This document shows positions 28,101-38,224 of a stretch of DNA of 55,804 nt, piece after piece. Numbering within the stretch: position 1 is the first letter of the stretch; every line of letters begins with the position of its first letter. Made by a program: the position numbers and the translations under genes. The notes beneath the pieces are model-generated. The model worked only from the letters and a program-made list of their open reading frames with translations, did no database searches and was not told where the DNA came from. Source of the DNA: Saprospiraceae bacterium (GTDB lineage: Bacteria > Bacteroidota > Bacteroidia > Chitinophagales > Saprospiraceae); assembly GCA_019694295.1 (NCBI GenBank), contig JAIBCG010000012.1, positions 1-55,804 of the forward strand, read 5' to 3'.

Positions 28101-28383
28101 CAATAAACTGAGTTGCACCATTTGGATTGCCGGTCGCCCAATTCAGATAATTAGGTCCAAGCAGGTCTATTGATCCTGAGTTGACGGTCCAACTACTATA
28201 CATTTGCCCTGCAAAATACACAATAATCGGGTTGGCATACGGTGGGTCTTCAAAGTTGCCACCCGGTACTCCAACTTCGATGGGGGTACCACAACAACAC
28301 TGTACACAGTCAGGTACTTGAGCCTGAAATATAGCTGAGCCAAATACAAAAAATGTCAACAATAATAGCTTGTTCACCTTCAA
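25177..28383 (-). CDS. T9SS type B (gliding-motility C-terminal) secreted repeat protein
   Basis: The protein has 1,068 residues with a signal peptide ending FQAQ (about residue 22). An N-terminal DUF642/carbohydrate-binding-like domain (about 30-200) is followed by HYR-like modules (about 210-450). Roughly nine 40-residue repeats then run from about residue 450 to 815, each with a Cys early and a GCDSIVI core. A SprB-type repeat follows (CKDSNDGSIVIDSVHNGLPP), and the C-terminus is the gliding-motility-associated domain IPNVFSPDLDGINDYFTVYG. The last domain marks cargo of the type IX system. It is probably a surface adhesin or matrix protein; the ligand is unknown. Confidence 0.88.
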   Translation of the reverse strand: MKVNKLLLLTFFVFGSAIFQAQVPDCVQCCCGTPIEVGVPGGNFEDPPYANPIIVYFAGQMYSSWTVNSGSIDLLGPNYLNWATGNPNGATQFIDLHGNTPGSFSTILNGLNVDYEYTIVLWYAKNAITPTANCQIQVADGAWLDQTWTATNNGANGWLRKCFTFTALASTADLKFTGTGPVVNGGVLLDDITMYSCPPKSIPAFTDMPDDISGIQCLKDVPPPPMLTVQDDCDNNPSIDYSESTTGTPCNQTITRTWTATNSCGATSSVVQQVFIEDNEAPAFVDEPQDIYVDCSLNIQAEFNQWLNGNGGATATDNCEGNVLWSYEYQNEPEFPCSETEVSFIVSDNCGNENTKTAKFIVEDTEDPVITKQPENIELICDADPYAKLTQWLNNHANATVSDNCSSVTWSNNFDNNYTKTLYTIQFTATDECGNFTTFSATFNIKPGGQTVNLQKTTCDSSQAGIDTLIYNVNGCDSIVITTTLLVLADTLKIFGTTCIKSKALSDTLILQNSMGCDSIVIHQIKYNKPDTTIIENQSCSINNFSVDTLSLQGKYCDSLVLIKNIPLLKDTVYFSKNTCDTTKAGIDTTQYLNQYGCDSIVITELKFSGYLSSELIVHQCGDDPDYLDTIIYKTAECDSFVFIKYIYHKPDSVNQQQGTCDPKLTGTTQYNYKNSLGCDSLVFVTRYLLPSDTVKQYKNTCQKSDAGVFELKYTNQFGCDSIVILTSTLILPDTTYVSATTCDPTLAGISIQIIKTAECDSIVITNTSLLPSYFIKKQNYSCTAQNIATDTTKLLSISGCDSIIVVETIPKPLDVFQLVKPEKCKDSNDGSIVIDSVHNGLPPYQYSINGIDYFPENEFSKLAPGDYTLYIKDNQGCTAEIKNLTIDKGSTFTVELGPDKKVKEGTLIDLIPVYSDTAYQIQWAPASVFSCIACKTNSLIINHDQKIFLYAENQHRCQASDSILLSVIPDIKVYIPNVFSPDLDGINDYFTVYGDHHLVSIKELNIYSRWGEHLFSAKNIEPNNPSLGWNGKTRGKLLDPGVFVYWAVLEFDNGETALYRGELILLR
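25935..27030 (-). repeat. About nine tandem ~40-residue CDSIVI repeats within the T9SS type B protein
   Basis: Units follow the pattern T-C-D-x(3)-A-G-x-D-T-x(4)-N-x-x-G-C-D-S-I-V-I, about 40 residues apart. Some units lack the leading CD or replace GCDSI by ECDSF. The two cysteines per unit suggest a disulfide within each module. DNA identity between units is low, so the array is old rather than recently expanded. Confidence 0.75.
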
Positions 28384-28468
28384 TCAATACTGGATGTTAA
28401 AACGCAATTACAATATACGCCAACTTGTGGTTATTTATCAAATTTTTTTCTGGTTTTGGACTTTGTAT

Positions 28469-31400
28469 TCACATTTGCAAAGCTGCGTACATTCTTTCCA
28501 ATATATCTTTGGTCTGCCCAAGTGTATGTATTTTGTCTTTAACGAGTATTAAGGCATTGTTCGATTGTTTTAGCTGAATTCCATAATTGAGTGAAAACTC
28601 TGGTATGCTGTTTAACAGTTTTTTGAAAAAACCTGTTTCGTAATATGCTGATTGTGGATTGGAAATGAAGTAGCATCTCAATTTGCCTCCTTTGATGATG
28701 ATTCTTTCAAACCCAAAATTTTTAGCTATCCATCTCAGTCTCAGGCCTTCCATCAATTCTCTCACCTGCGGTGGAATTCTTCCAAAACGGTCCAGTATTC
28801 TATCTGCAAATCCTTTGAGTTCTTCTTCGGTGGTGAGTTGGTCAAGTTCGGTATAGAGAGCAAGGCGTTCTTGTACGTTGCTCACGTATTCATCCGGTAT
28901 GAGCATTTCCTGGTCGGTTTCTACTATTACATCTCTGACAAATGCTGTTTCCTCCGGTTGGCCGGCAAAGACTTCTTTAAATTCGCCATGTCTTAGTTCT
29001 GTAATGGCTTCATCCAGTATTTTCTGAAATATCTCAAAACCGATGTCTGCTATAAATCCGCTTTGTTCGGCGCCGAGCAGATTGCCTGCACCGCGGATGT
29101 CAAGGTCGCGCATGGCAATGGTAAATCCGCTGCCAAGGTCGGTAAATTCTTCGAGTGTTTGGATGCGTTTGCGTGCATCACTGGTCATACCGGACAATGG
29201 TGGCCCCATTAGGTAGCAGAATGCTTTTTTATTCGATCTGCCAACTCGCCCTCTGAGTTGGTGCAGGTCGCTCAGGCCAAACTGATGAGCATTATTGATG
29301 ATAATGGTGTTGGCATTTGGTATATCCAGACCTGTTTCGATGATGTTGGTACATGCTAGTACATCGTATTTTTTCTCTATAAAGCCTACTAGTATTTCTT
29401 CAAGTTTTTCGGGTTCGAGCTGGCCGTGTGCCACCCCTATCGATACATCCGGACACATACGTTTGAGTACGGCAGCTACTTCTTCGAGGCTCTTTACACG
29501 GTTGTGTACAAAAAATACCTGACCGCCACGTAATTTTTCATAATTGATGGCTTCGCGTATTTTTTCTTCGTCCCATACCCAACGTTCGGTATGTATCGGT
29601 TGGCGGTTGGGTGGCGGAGTTTTGATGACTGAAAAATCCCTTGCACCCATCAGAGAAAACTGCAAAGTACGTGGTATAGGTGTAGCAGTTAATGTGAGCG
29701 TATCAACGTTGACCTTCAATGACCGCAGTTTTTCCTTGGCAGATACACCGAACTTTTGCTCTTCATCAACTATGAGCAACCCGAGATCTTTAAACTCTAT
29801 CTCCTTACCAACAAGGCTGTGTGTGCCTATAATGATTTCTATTTTGCCGTTCTTTGTTTTTTCAATAATTTCTTTCTTCTCTTTGTTGGTTCTGAACCTA
29901 TTGATATAGTCAACGGTCACACCAAATTCTTCGAGCCTTTCGGAGAATGTCTTATAGTGTTGCAATGCCAGGATAGTGGTAGGCACAAGCACTGCTACTT
30001 GCTTGCCATCCGTCACCGACTTGAATGCTGCTCTAAGTGCTATCTCGGTTTTTCCGAATCCTACATCTCCACATATCAGCCTGTCCATCGGATAATCCTT
30101 TTCCATATCTGCCTTTACTTCGTTGGTTGTCTTATACTGGTCAGGAGTATCTTCATAAAGGAAGCTGGCCTCAAGTTCGTTTTGCAGGTATCCGTCCGGA
30201 GGAAAACTGTGACCTGTTGACGCCCTTCGTTTAGCATAAAGTTTGATGAGTTCGCCGGCTATATCTTTTACTTTCTTTTTTGTTTTAGCCTTGAGGTTTT
30301 TCCATGCATCAGAACCCAATCGATTCAGCACAGGTTCGGTACCATCCTTGCCTACATATTTTGATATTTTATGCAACGAGTTGATACTCACATATAATAT
30401 ATCATTATTTTTATAAATGAGTCTTACTGACTCCTGCACATGCCCGTTTATATTTATTTTTTCAAGTCCAGAATACTTTCCCACACCGTGGTCTATATGT
30501 GTGACAAAATCTCCTGGCTGAAGTTCGCGCAACATCCGCAAGTTGATGGCCATGTCTTTGGTAAAGCCCTTGCGAAGGTTGTATGCGTGATAACGGTCGA
30601 ATATCTGATGGTCTGTATAGCAAGCCACCCTTAATATTGGGTCGATGAACCCCTGCTCGATTCCTTTAGTGACTGGAGAAAAAACCACATTTGCTTCAAG
30701 GTCATTGAATATAGCCTCAAATCGGTCAATCTGCCTTGGATTGTCTGTAAACAAATAATTCTCTAAACCTTCCTGCTGGTTTTCTTCCAATGATTGGATA
30801 AGTAATTTGAAATTCTTATTGAAGGATGGTTGTGGTTTTATACCAAATAAAATATTGTCACCACCAGCGGATAGACGACCGGCGTAACCAATTCTTGTAA
30901 ATTGCTGTGAAGCAGAAATGACATCACCGGGGCGTATGAACGAGCGGTCACGAATGAAGTCCGTTTTTTCATCATCATCCATGAATCTGATCTTTTCACC
31001 GATGTTTTCAGACGCTTCAAAACAATTTTGAAGAACATCAACTAAGTTTTTTTCGTCAGCTATATAAAGAATAGCATTTTTTGCCAACAGATCAAAAAAA
31101 CTCTGCTTCTGGTTATGCTCGAATTTTTTACCTACATGTGGTACTATCACGACCTTGCTTACCGTTTTCTGCGAAAGCTGCGTTACCGGATCAAACAAAC
31201 GGATGGACTCTACATCATCACCGTACAACTCAACACGGTATGGCCATTCATTACCAAACGAATAAATATCCAATATACCTCCACGTACTGAAAACTGGCC
31301 AGGTTCAAAAACGAAATCTGTTCGCTCAAAACCATATTCGCTTAGTATTTCAATTAAAAATCCGGCATCAAAAGGTTCTGACTTTGTAATGATAATTCTG

Positions 31401-31831
31401 TGGTCTTTGAGTGAATCGGGCGACACCACCTTTTCAAACAAAGCCTCTGGATATGTGATGATGATGCTTTGGTCATGGTCAGACTCGGAGATATAGTTGA
31501 CTACTTCTGTACGTTGCAATACCTGGGTGGAAGATATCTGATCAAAATTTCCCGGTTTTTTGAAAGAATCTGGCAGATAATGCACTTTGGTGAGTGTAAA
31601 TATATTATCCAGATTGTTGAACATGTAAGCCGCTTCCTCCTGGTTGTTGGCAATAATGACCATCTGCCGTGGATTGCTCATCCAACTGCCTGCGATGACA
31701 AACGCCACCGACGAACCTGCAAGCCCTTCAAGCGTTATGGCTTGCGGTGCTGAAGCTGTTAATAATGAAGCGAGTTTTAATATTCTACTGTCCTGGCTGT
31801 ATTTCTCTAGCAGTTTTGTAAGATTTTGCAC
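28469..31831 (-). CDS. mfd: Transcription-repair coupling factor
   Basis: The 1,120-residue protein has the expected Mfd length. Mfd removes RNA polymerase stalled at lesions and recruits UvrA. The order is an N-terminal UvrB-like region (LPDSFKKPGNFDQI, FSVRGGILDIYSFG), the CarD-like polymerase-interaction domain (LQPGDFVTHIDHGVGKYSGL), the SF2 helicase with Walker A GDVGFGKTEIAL near residue 590 and LLIVDEEQKFGV, then motif VI LRGRVGRSNKKAFCYL and the C-terminal TRCF domain. The start is a GTG at 31831; a TATATTTG element lies only a few bases upstream, so the message may be nearly leaderless. Confidence 0.96.
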   Translation of the reverse strand: MQNLTKLLEKYSQDSRILKLASLLTASAPQAITLEGLAGSSVAFVIAGSWMSNPRQMVIIANNQEEAAYMFNNLDNIFTLTKVHYLPDSFKKPGNFDQISSTQVLQRTEVVNYISESDHDQSIIITYPEALFEKVVSPDSLKDHRIIITKSEPFDAGFLIEILSEYGFERTDFVFEPGQFSVRGGILDIYSFGNEWPYRVELYGDDVESIRLFDPVTQLSQKTVSKVVIVPHVGKKFEHNQKQSFFDLLAKNAILYIADEKNLVDVLQNCFEASENIGEKIRFMDDDEKTDFIRDRSFIRPGDVISASQQFTRIGYAGRLSAGGDNILFGIKPQPSFNKNFKLLIQSLEENQQEGLENYLFTDNPRQIDRFEAIFNDLEANVVFSPVTKGIEQGFIDPILRVACYTDHQIFDRYHAYNLRKGFTKDMAINLRMLRELQPGDFVTHIDHGVGKYSGLEKININGHVQESVRLIYKNNDILYVSINSLHKISKYVGKDGTEPVLNRLGSDAWKNLKAKTKKKVKDIAGELIKLYAKRRASTGHSFPPDGYLQNELEASFLYEDTPDQYKTTNEVKADMEKDYPMDRLICGDVGFGKTEIALRAAFKSVTDGKQVAVLVPTTILALQHYKTFSERLEEFGVTVDYINRFRTNKEKKEIIEKTKNGKIEIIIGTHSLVGKEIEFKDLGLLIVDEEQKFGVSAKEKLRSLKVNVDTLTLTATPIPRTLQFSLMGARDFSVIKTPPPNRQPIHTERWVWDEEKIREAINYEKLRGGQVFFVHNRVKSLEEVAAVLKRMCPDVSIGVAHGQLEPEKLEEILVGFIEKKYDVLACTNIIETGLDIPNANTIIINNAHQFGLSDLHQLRGRVGRSNKKAFCYLMGPPLSGMTSDARKRIQTLEEFTDLGSGFTIAMRDLDIRGAGNLLGAEQSGFIADIGFEIFQKILDEAITELRHGEFKEVFAGQPEETAFVRDVIVETDQEMLIPDEYVSNVQERLALYTELDQLTTEEELKGFADRILDRFGRIPPQVRELMEGLRLRWIAKNFGFERIIIKGGKLRCYFISNPQSAYYETGFFKKLLNSIPEFSLNYGIQLKQSNNALILVKDKIHTLGQTKDILERMYAALQM

Positions 31832-31835
31832 GGCA

Positions 31836-31843
31836 CAAATATA
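31836..31843 (-). promoter_or_regulatory. Possible -7 element (TATATTTG) directly before the mfd start
   Basis: TATATTTG on the minus strand matches TAnnTTTG and ends 4 bases before the GTG at 31831. Transcription would begin at or very near the start codon. A -33 TTG at normal spacing is not visible. Confidence 0.35.
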
Positions 31844-31896
31844 TGCACATACAAAGTTTTAAGCTCCATTTTGTTTTTATCCTTACGGAAAATTTT

Positions 31897-32436
31897 TTAG
31901 TGCCAACCACTTATGATCCGTTCCAGTGTTTCTATCAGCTTCAATGGTTCTTTTATCTCAGCTGTTGCTGTAAGAAACAATTTGCCTCCAGAAACATTTA
32001 GTTTTAAAATATTATTGGCAGATATTAATTCTGACATCTCCGAAAGAACATCGGCTTCTGGCTTCTGTTTTGTAAAAATTTAAATAGGTGTGGGAAAAAC
32101 AGATTTGTATAAAAATTTCATAAAAAACCTTTTAAGTGCAGACTTGCCTGTCCTGAGGCAAATGCTTTTATCAATACCATCCATCTTTAATGTATTGAAG
32201 GTTTGTTGCAATGCATCAACCGGCAGGATAACTCCGTTCTGTGTACTTTGATCTTTTTTTATTTTAATGTGAAACTTATAATCACGCATCTGCCAACCTG
32301 ACTGGATTTCATAACCATACTCATTGCAGAAGCCGGAATAATTAATGTTTTTATCTTTGAACTGTTCTTCAATTTTCAGACAGTAATTCTTATTGCTTTC
32401 AAAAAAGGAAGATTCGGAATGTTCGTATTTTATCAT
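31897..32436 (-). pseudogene. Unrecognised ~178-residue protein interrupted by one in-frame UAA
   Basis: From the ATG at 32436 the frame runs 118 codons to a TAA at 32080-32082. The same frame then continues open for 60 codons to the next stop at 31897-31899. The second part begins IFTKQKPEADVLSEMSELIS and ends LERIISGWH, with a balanced, protein-like composition. The whole looks like one alpha/beta protein of about 178 residues with a single nonsense mutation. I do not recognise the family. It is divergent from the mevalonate kinase gene and sits behind mfd. A sequencing error or a genuinely shorter protein are alternatives. Confidence 0.55.
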
Positions 32437-32493
32437 AGCTTTATATTTTTATTATTAATTGTTGTTGGTTTCATAATATTAACAAAAGATTCA

Positions 32494-33387
32494 GTGAATT
32501 TGTATCAATACCCTTCAAAAATATTATTATTCGGTGAATATTCGGTCATCGCGGGCTCTGAAGCACTTGCACTACCTGTCTTTAATTACGGAGCATCTTG
32601 GCAAAAATCGCTTGTGAATAATACAGGAAAAGACCAACTGAAGCAGTTTGCTCAATATCTGAACGATCCTGAAAATGGTTTTGATTCCTTTATTGATATT
32701 GAAAAATTAAATACTCAACTCCAAGAGGGATTATATCTCAAGTCCGATATACCGCAGGGTTATGGTCTTGGCAGTTCGGGCTCAGTATGTGCAGCTGTCC
32801 TTCATCGTTTTGCAAAGATTCACCCGGCAGACATTTCAACTAAAGAGCTACAATACTTATTCGCCAAAATGGAAAGTTACTTTCACGGTACAAGTTCGGG
32901 AATTGACCCACTTGTGGCCTATTTACAAAAACCCATTCTGGTCAATGCAGATAAGTCATTGAGTTTTCCTAACTTACCTCCGCATACAAAACATTCTCTG
33001 CCCGAAATCTTTTTGTACGACAGTGGCATTGCAAGGAAAACCGAAGCTCTCGTCAAGTTGTTCAGGGAAAAACTTGAAAATACCGCATTCCACACAGCAG
33101 TTTACTCTCAACTCGTACCCATCGTGAGTGAACTTATTCATAACTGGGCAAACGGTAACGAAAATGTATTCGAACACATAAAAAAAATATCTGTCTGGCA
33201 ATTAGAAAATATGCCTGAATTCATTCCTAACCAAGTGCTGGGTGTATGGCAAAAATATGCTCAATCACAATCTATACAATTCAAACTCTGCGGTGCCGGT
33301 GGTGGTGGTTTTTTCCTGGTGTTCAAACAGAGACATTTAAACTTACCCGAATCATTAAAAGACAAACTGATTGCTCTTGATGTTTGA
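32494..33387 (+). CDS. Mevalonate kinase, Bacteroidota-type GHMP kinase
   Basis: The protein has 297 residues from a GTG at 32494. It phosphorylates mevalonate at the cost of ATP. Motif 1 is YPSKILLFGEYSVIAGSEAL, the ATP loop PQGYGLGSSGSVCAAVL, the catalytic-Asp region YFHGTSSGIDPLVAYLQ, and motif 3 KLCGAGGGGFFLVF. The overall pattern follows the mevalonate kinases of flavobacteria. An in-frame ATG at 32419 would add 25 mostly hydrophobic residues and overlap the divergent gene's start by 18 bp; the GTG gives the short N-terminus (NLYQYPSKILL) seen in homologues. It is separate from the other mevalonate genes at 20.4-23.8 kb. Confidence 0.88.
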   Translation: MNLYQYPSKILLFGEYSVIAGSEALALPVFNYGASWQKSLVNNTGKDQLKQFAQYLNDPENGFDSFIDIEKLNTQLQEGLYLKSDIPQGYGLGSSGSVCAAVLHRFAKIHPADISTKELQYLFAKMESYFHGTSSGIDPLVAYLQKPILVNADKSLSFPNLPPHTKHSLPEIFLYDSGIARKTEALVKLFREKLENTAFHTAVYSQLVPIVSELIHNWANGNENVFEHIKKISVWQLENMPEFIPNQVLGVWQKYAQSQSIQFKLCGAGGGGFFLVFKQRHLNLPESLKDKLIALDV

Positions 33388-33432
33388 TCACTCACCAAAA
33401 TAACATCTAAAAACACTATCGTAAATATTCAA

Positions 33433-36400
33433 TTACTTGACTACAAGCACATTACCACTTAGTTTTAGATATTTATTTTCGATACTAAAATGATACATAC
33501 CTGAAGCAATATCGCTAAGGTCAAGCCTACCGTCTTTTGCGATATCAACCGATTTTACAAGTTTGCCCTGGTAGTCATATAGCTTGCATTTCATCAAAGA
33601 CAAATCTATGCCATTCGGATTATCAAAACTAAATTTGTATGGAATGCCGCGCCGGATTAGGTGACCATGTAAGTGTCACTCCTTGCGCTACATCAATAGA
33701 AGTGGTTTTGTAGTAAAATGGCTTTGTAATGGCTTCAAATCCATTGGCATAATGTACGTAGGTTTTATAAAATCCAGTTCCCGGCGGAACGATTGTCTGT
33801 GAAGTAGCCCCGGGTATTATCTGATCATCAAGATACCACTGGTAGGCATCACTGTTGGCTATGTTTTGCAAACCAAGCAGGTCTTGCTGTACAAGCCAGA
33901 TATTCGGCAGACTTGTACTGTCGAGGTTTACATTAAATGTCATGATTTGAGTACATGCGTCTGTATTGGTAATAATCACAGAATAGTTTCCGGCCTGAGC
34001 TGTAGAAAAATCAGGTCCTGTGAGTCCATTGCTCCAGTGGAATGAATAGTTGCCCGGTATATTAATATTGGTATTCGTACCAGCTGTCAAGAGCTGATCA
34101 ATAATGATGACATCAGGTACAGGCAATACTGTAACCTGTACTGTATCACTGGCCGCTTCACCATTGAGGTCTGTAACTTTGAGAATATAGGATGATGTCT
34201 GTACCGGTGTGATGGTCAATATGTATTCCGTTCCAAGCAGATTGCCTGATGCATCAAACCATTGATAAACATTGCCTCCTGAACCTATAAGCGATACTTC
34301 TTCACCAAGGCATATTTTCTTATCTTCGCCTGCATCTGCCACTACCTTTACCTTAGTTCCTGCCAGCACAAACTGGTTAGCTCCTTGTATTAAAGATTGA
34401 TTCTGGAAACTGATATCGCCTGCCTTTCCTCCGTTTATCTGCGTTCCATTGACGGATTTGGTCTGCCAGCCCGATTGCTCATAGTCATACACCGGTCTTG
34501 AGTAAATCTTAGAACCGGTAGCCTCAATACCCGATTGTAGAAATGATAATTCGGTCAATCCGTTGAAGGTCTTGTTGCTTCCCCAGTTTTCAAGTATCCA
34601 GTAATGGTTGGATAGTGAAGGCACTCCAGGTTGGCCAAAAGGTTTGTTGTAGAGCCTGGTCATCACCATTTCACCATTAGGTAAGCTGCCACCAGTTGGA
34701 AAATTCAGAGTGACTCTCGAATTTGGAAAATCTGTCTTTCCGTTGGCATTAATCGTTATTCTGTCTGAAACACCTGTGCCAATAGCAGCAGTAGATGACA
34801 CCAGAAGCCTACTGCCGTTGAGACCATGACTTTGGCTTATTTTGTCATAGACAATATCTGCCTTGCTTTCATTAAACTAATAGTAAAGCACAAGACTCGA
34901 ATCCGGATTTTTATCTATCAGGTGCATCTGTTCTCGTATCTCGGCCTGGCTAAATGCTTTATTATAAATCCTGAATTCTTCCATTTCGCCATTGAATGTT
35001 CCACCTTGACCATAAACAGGGCATCCGATTTCAAAGGGTGTTTCCGACAGGTCAAAATTGCTAAAGTCGCCGTTATATACCCACGGTTTGCCGTCTTTGT
35101 AGAGTGTTACTTTGGTTGGTTCTACTGTCATGGCTACATGTATCCACTTATTGAGTTCGAGGTCGAATGAACTTGTCTGCCAGTAAGGTACGTTTTTCCA
35201 GGAAAAAGTAAGATTGGTAGTAGGCACATAACCCTGGAAAGCAAATCCGAAACCAAAGCCTACATTACTGCCCCAGTTTGATACAAGTTGTGTGAACCAT
35301 TGTTGTTTATCAGCGAGTTTTATCCAGCACATGACAGTCATAGACTGTGCATTTTTCAGTTTTCTCACTGCAGGGATGCTCACAATTTTATGATCTCCGG
35401 TCATTTTCAGACTTTTGCCTGCAATGGTATCCACATTACATTCTGAAGGCAATATTTTTATCATTTTGGCAATGAATCTTGTATTGCTGCCACTCGAGTT
35501 GCTGATGGTTAATTTTACATCATATTCACCTGCGGATGGGTAAACAACTTTGGGTGTACGGGTATTAGCTCCTATAACTGTTGTAGCACCTGTGAACTCC
35601 CATTTCCAAGATTGTGTGCCGTCGTATTTCATGACAGAATAATCATCGAAGTAAAATGTGTCTCGTGCACAATATGTGTATAACTTGTCTGCAGTTGGTT
35701 GTGCAAGCAAGTTTGAAGGTTCATACAGATTTGCTTCCCAGAAACCTATATTCGAACCTGAACGAATTTTTCCGTCCCTATAAAATGGCTTAAGTGCTCT
35801 TGATGCATGATTGACTGGGAGACCAGTATTGTACTCAGCCCAGTCAGACATTGTTTTGTTTCTTTAAAATATTCGGCCATTATCGGCAGCTACATATACA
35901 CCACCGTTGGTACCAAGCTGGTGTACAATATCCTGAAGATTGAAATCATTTAGTTTGTCGGTTGTCCAGTTTAGCCAGGTATTTCCACCGTTTGGAGAAT
36001 AATATACCTTTTTACCATTGCTGCTGTATGCAAGTGCCACCCATAGTTCGTTTTCGTTGTCACCACTTAGCGTTATGGTCATTACCCGTCTTTGGCCTGA
36101 TGATACCGGAAGGTCCGGCAAAGTACTCCAGCTTACACCACCATTGATTGATTTGTAAATCTTTCCGTCCCAGAGTGTATTCGAGCGTTGAGTAGCATAT
36201 ATAACATTAGGGTTACTCCTTGATATCCGTATATGTTCCATTACTGCATCCTGGTCGGTACTGGTAAACAATGTAGAGTAACTTACACCATTGTTGGTAC
36301 TTTTCTTAATACTTGGCCCTTTGCCTATATATACTTCATTCCAGCACACGGGGCTCCAAGTCATTTCGCTGAACTCCATGTAGTAATACGATTCATTCGG

Positions 36401-38058
36401 CCATTCCGATAACGGTAGGTTGACTGTTTTTCCATCAAAATTTTCGGGTATCTCATAACCACCGATGTCTGAGAAAAAAGTCTGTCGGTTCTTCACCGGA
36501 TTGACATAACCGGTAGCTGCTTCTGCACCGCCCATTCTTAAAAATTTCCCCTCAGGATAAGCTTGATAGTAGGCAGTATTTCCATTGTGATAACGCCCAC
36601 CTACCAACACATCTTCATTCCACCCTGAATCAAAACCCCATAAGTCAGTAGCGAATATTCCGTTAATGCGTGGTTCGCTGTTGGCAGCAAAAAAATCGTC
36701 AGACCAGGTTATTCCGCCATCGGTAGCTATATAAGTATCGTTACCTTGGCTCCGCATTGCCTGTATATCGGGGTGTCTGGAGAATGGTCCGTAATAACCA
36801 CCTACAGAAGTAAAATTGGCGCCTCCGTCAACAGATCTGAATGCGGTGGTTGTAGCTACTATTATTTTATTGGCATCAAGTGGTGAGGCTAAGATATCGA
36901 GGTCATAATATCCCTGACCATTGTCCATTTCGAAGGCCGGTGTACTTCCTGTAGCTGTAAGTGTCCAGGCTTCGGCTGTATTATTGCTGCACATCAGGCG
37001 TGGTCCTTGGTCTGTAAGTAATATTGCATATACGCGTGAAGGGTCGGCAGGTGTTACTGCTATACGACCTTCACCATATTTGAGACCTGTAGGCCAGCCA
37101 ATGGTTTTGGCCGTAAAACTCGATCCGCCATTGGTAGATTTCCAGCATTCGTAAAAGTCTTTTGTAGTATTTTTCTTCAACACATAAACGATATCCGGAT
37201 TGGTAGGATGGAACTCTATATCTGTACATTCCTCAGTAAGCGTTTGTGTCCAGTTTGCTCCACCATCTGTGGTGCGGAATACTCATTTGTTGCTACATAG
37301 CAGTATATTATCTGGTTTGGTAGGGTGAATGATGATGCGGTTACACCAAAGGTCGTTGTTGGTATAAATGTTGGTCCAGCTAAGGCCGCCATCAGTTGAT
37401 TTTCTTACTACATTATTGGTACCAAGCAATAAGGTACTAGCATCATTGGGGTGTATGGCCAGTGCTTTGGAATTCAACAGATATGAGCCGCCTCTCAGTT
37501 CCCAGTTTTTGCCTTTATCTGCCGAACGGAAAAATGAGCCTGTTTCTGTAACGATGTACAAGATACCAGGATCTGACGGCGCTATTTCGAGACAATAAAT
37601 ATTTGCCTGCCACGGACAAGCATCCATATCTGCATTATCTTCTGATTTCCAATGTGTGGTAAGTGGTCCTACAGGTGTCCAAATGTCATTTTGTTCGGAA
37701 CTCAGTGTTTTTTTACCTTCGGCAAATTTTCTCTTATGGTTAATCTGGTCTGTACTCATCAACTGACCATTTTCTTGAATAAATGGTGTTATCATCCTTC
37801 GCCAGCGACGATAATACTTTGTCCAATCGGTTTTCTGATAGCTATTCTTTTTATAATATTCCTGATAATCCTTATCAAGGACAAAAACATTGGGCTGAGC
37901 TTTGAATAATTCTTGGGCCCATGCCGGTGCAGGGTTTTCGGAATGCTAAGACCAGAAATATTTTGAGCAGAAATATTGCTAACAAACATAATCATTGCAA
38001 AGAAGCAGACAGATAACCGTATCATTTCTTGTATAGTTTTGTAATAAAATTTCATCAA
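33433..38058 (-). pseudogene. Multiply disrupted T9SS type A secreted protein (Asp-box/PKD/LamG)
   Basis: Homology continues through about 1,540 codons despite five lesions. From the start (38058): a signal peptide ending NISAQ; a frameshift at about 37938-37955; at least eight Asp-box (BNR) units such as VVRKSTDGGLSWTN and IYKSINGGVSWSTL; TGA at 37283-37285; TAA at 35864-35866; a PKD-like module; a LamG-like domain (about 34.9-35.4 kb); TAG at 34877-34879; Ig/PKD-like modules; a frameshift at about 33641-33658; and a type A sorting domain ending NVLVVK. The three stops are one substitution from plausible sense codons and the frame resumes immediately after each. The intact protein would have been a large sortilin-like surface or secreted protein. 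Confidence 0.85.
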
Positions 38059-38209
38059 AAATAGTAAATAAAATTTTGAAACAAGTATTCCTACACAAAT
38101 CGAGTGTCAATATTCTTGTTTACAAAGCATAAATTACCATAAACCATTGAAAACTGACATACAAAAGCACAATAAAAATCGTTATTATGCAAATGTTTTA
38201 AAAATTTAG

Positions 38210-38217
38210 TAAATTTG
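38210..38217 (+). promoter_or_regulatory. Bacteroidota -7 element (TAAATTTG) for the bamD operon
   Basis: TAAATTTG matches the consensus and is followed by CGCCCCT and then the bamD ATG at 38225, only 7 bases later. The message would have almost no leader. The segment TTTGCGCCCCTA is shared exactly with the typA promoter. A -33 TTG is not clear. Confidence 0.55.
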
Positions 38218-38224
38218 CGCCCCT

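Noticed and set aside
32419..32493. N-terminal membrane segment of the mevalonate kinase from the ATG at 32419
   Set aside because: It would overlap the divergent gene's start and is absent from this enzyme family; the GTG at 32494 gives the usual short N-terminus.
31897..38058. Stop-codon recoding (UAG, UAA or UGA read as an amino acid) as the explanation for in-frame stops
   Set aside because: All three stop codons occur inside the broken frames, two frameshifts accompany them, and the large housekeeping genes in the window (mfd, typA, hutH and others) read through without internal stops. Pseudogene decay or sequence error is simpler.
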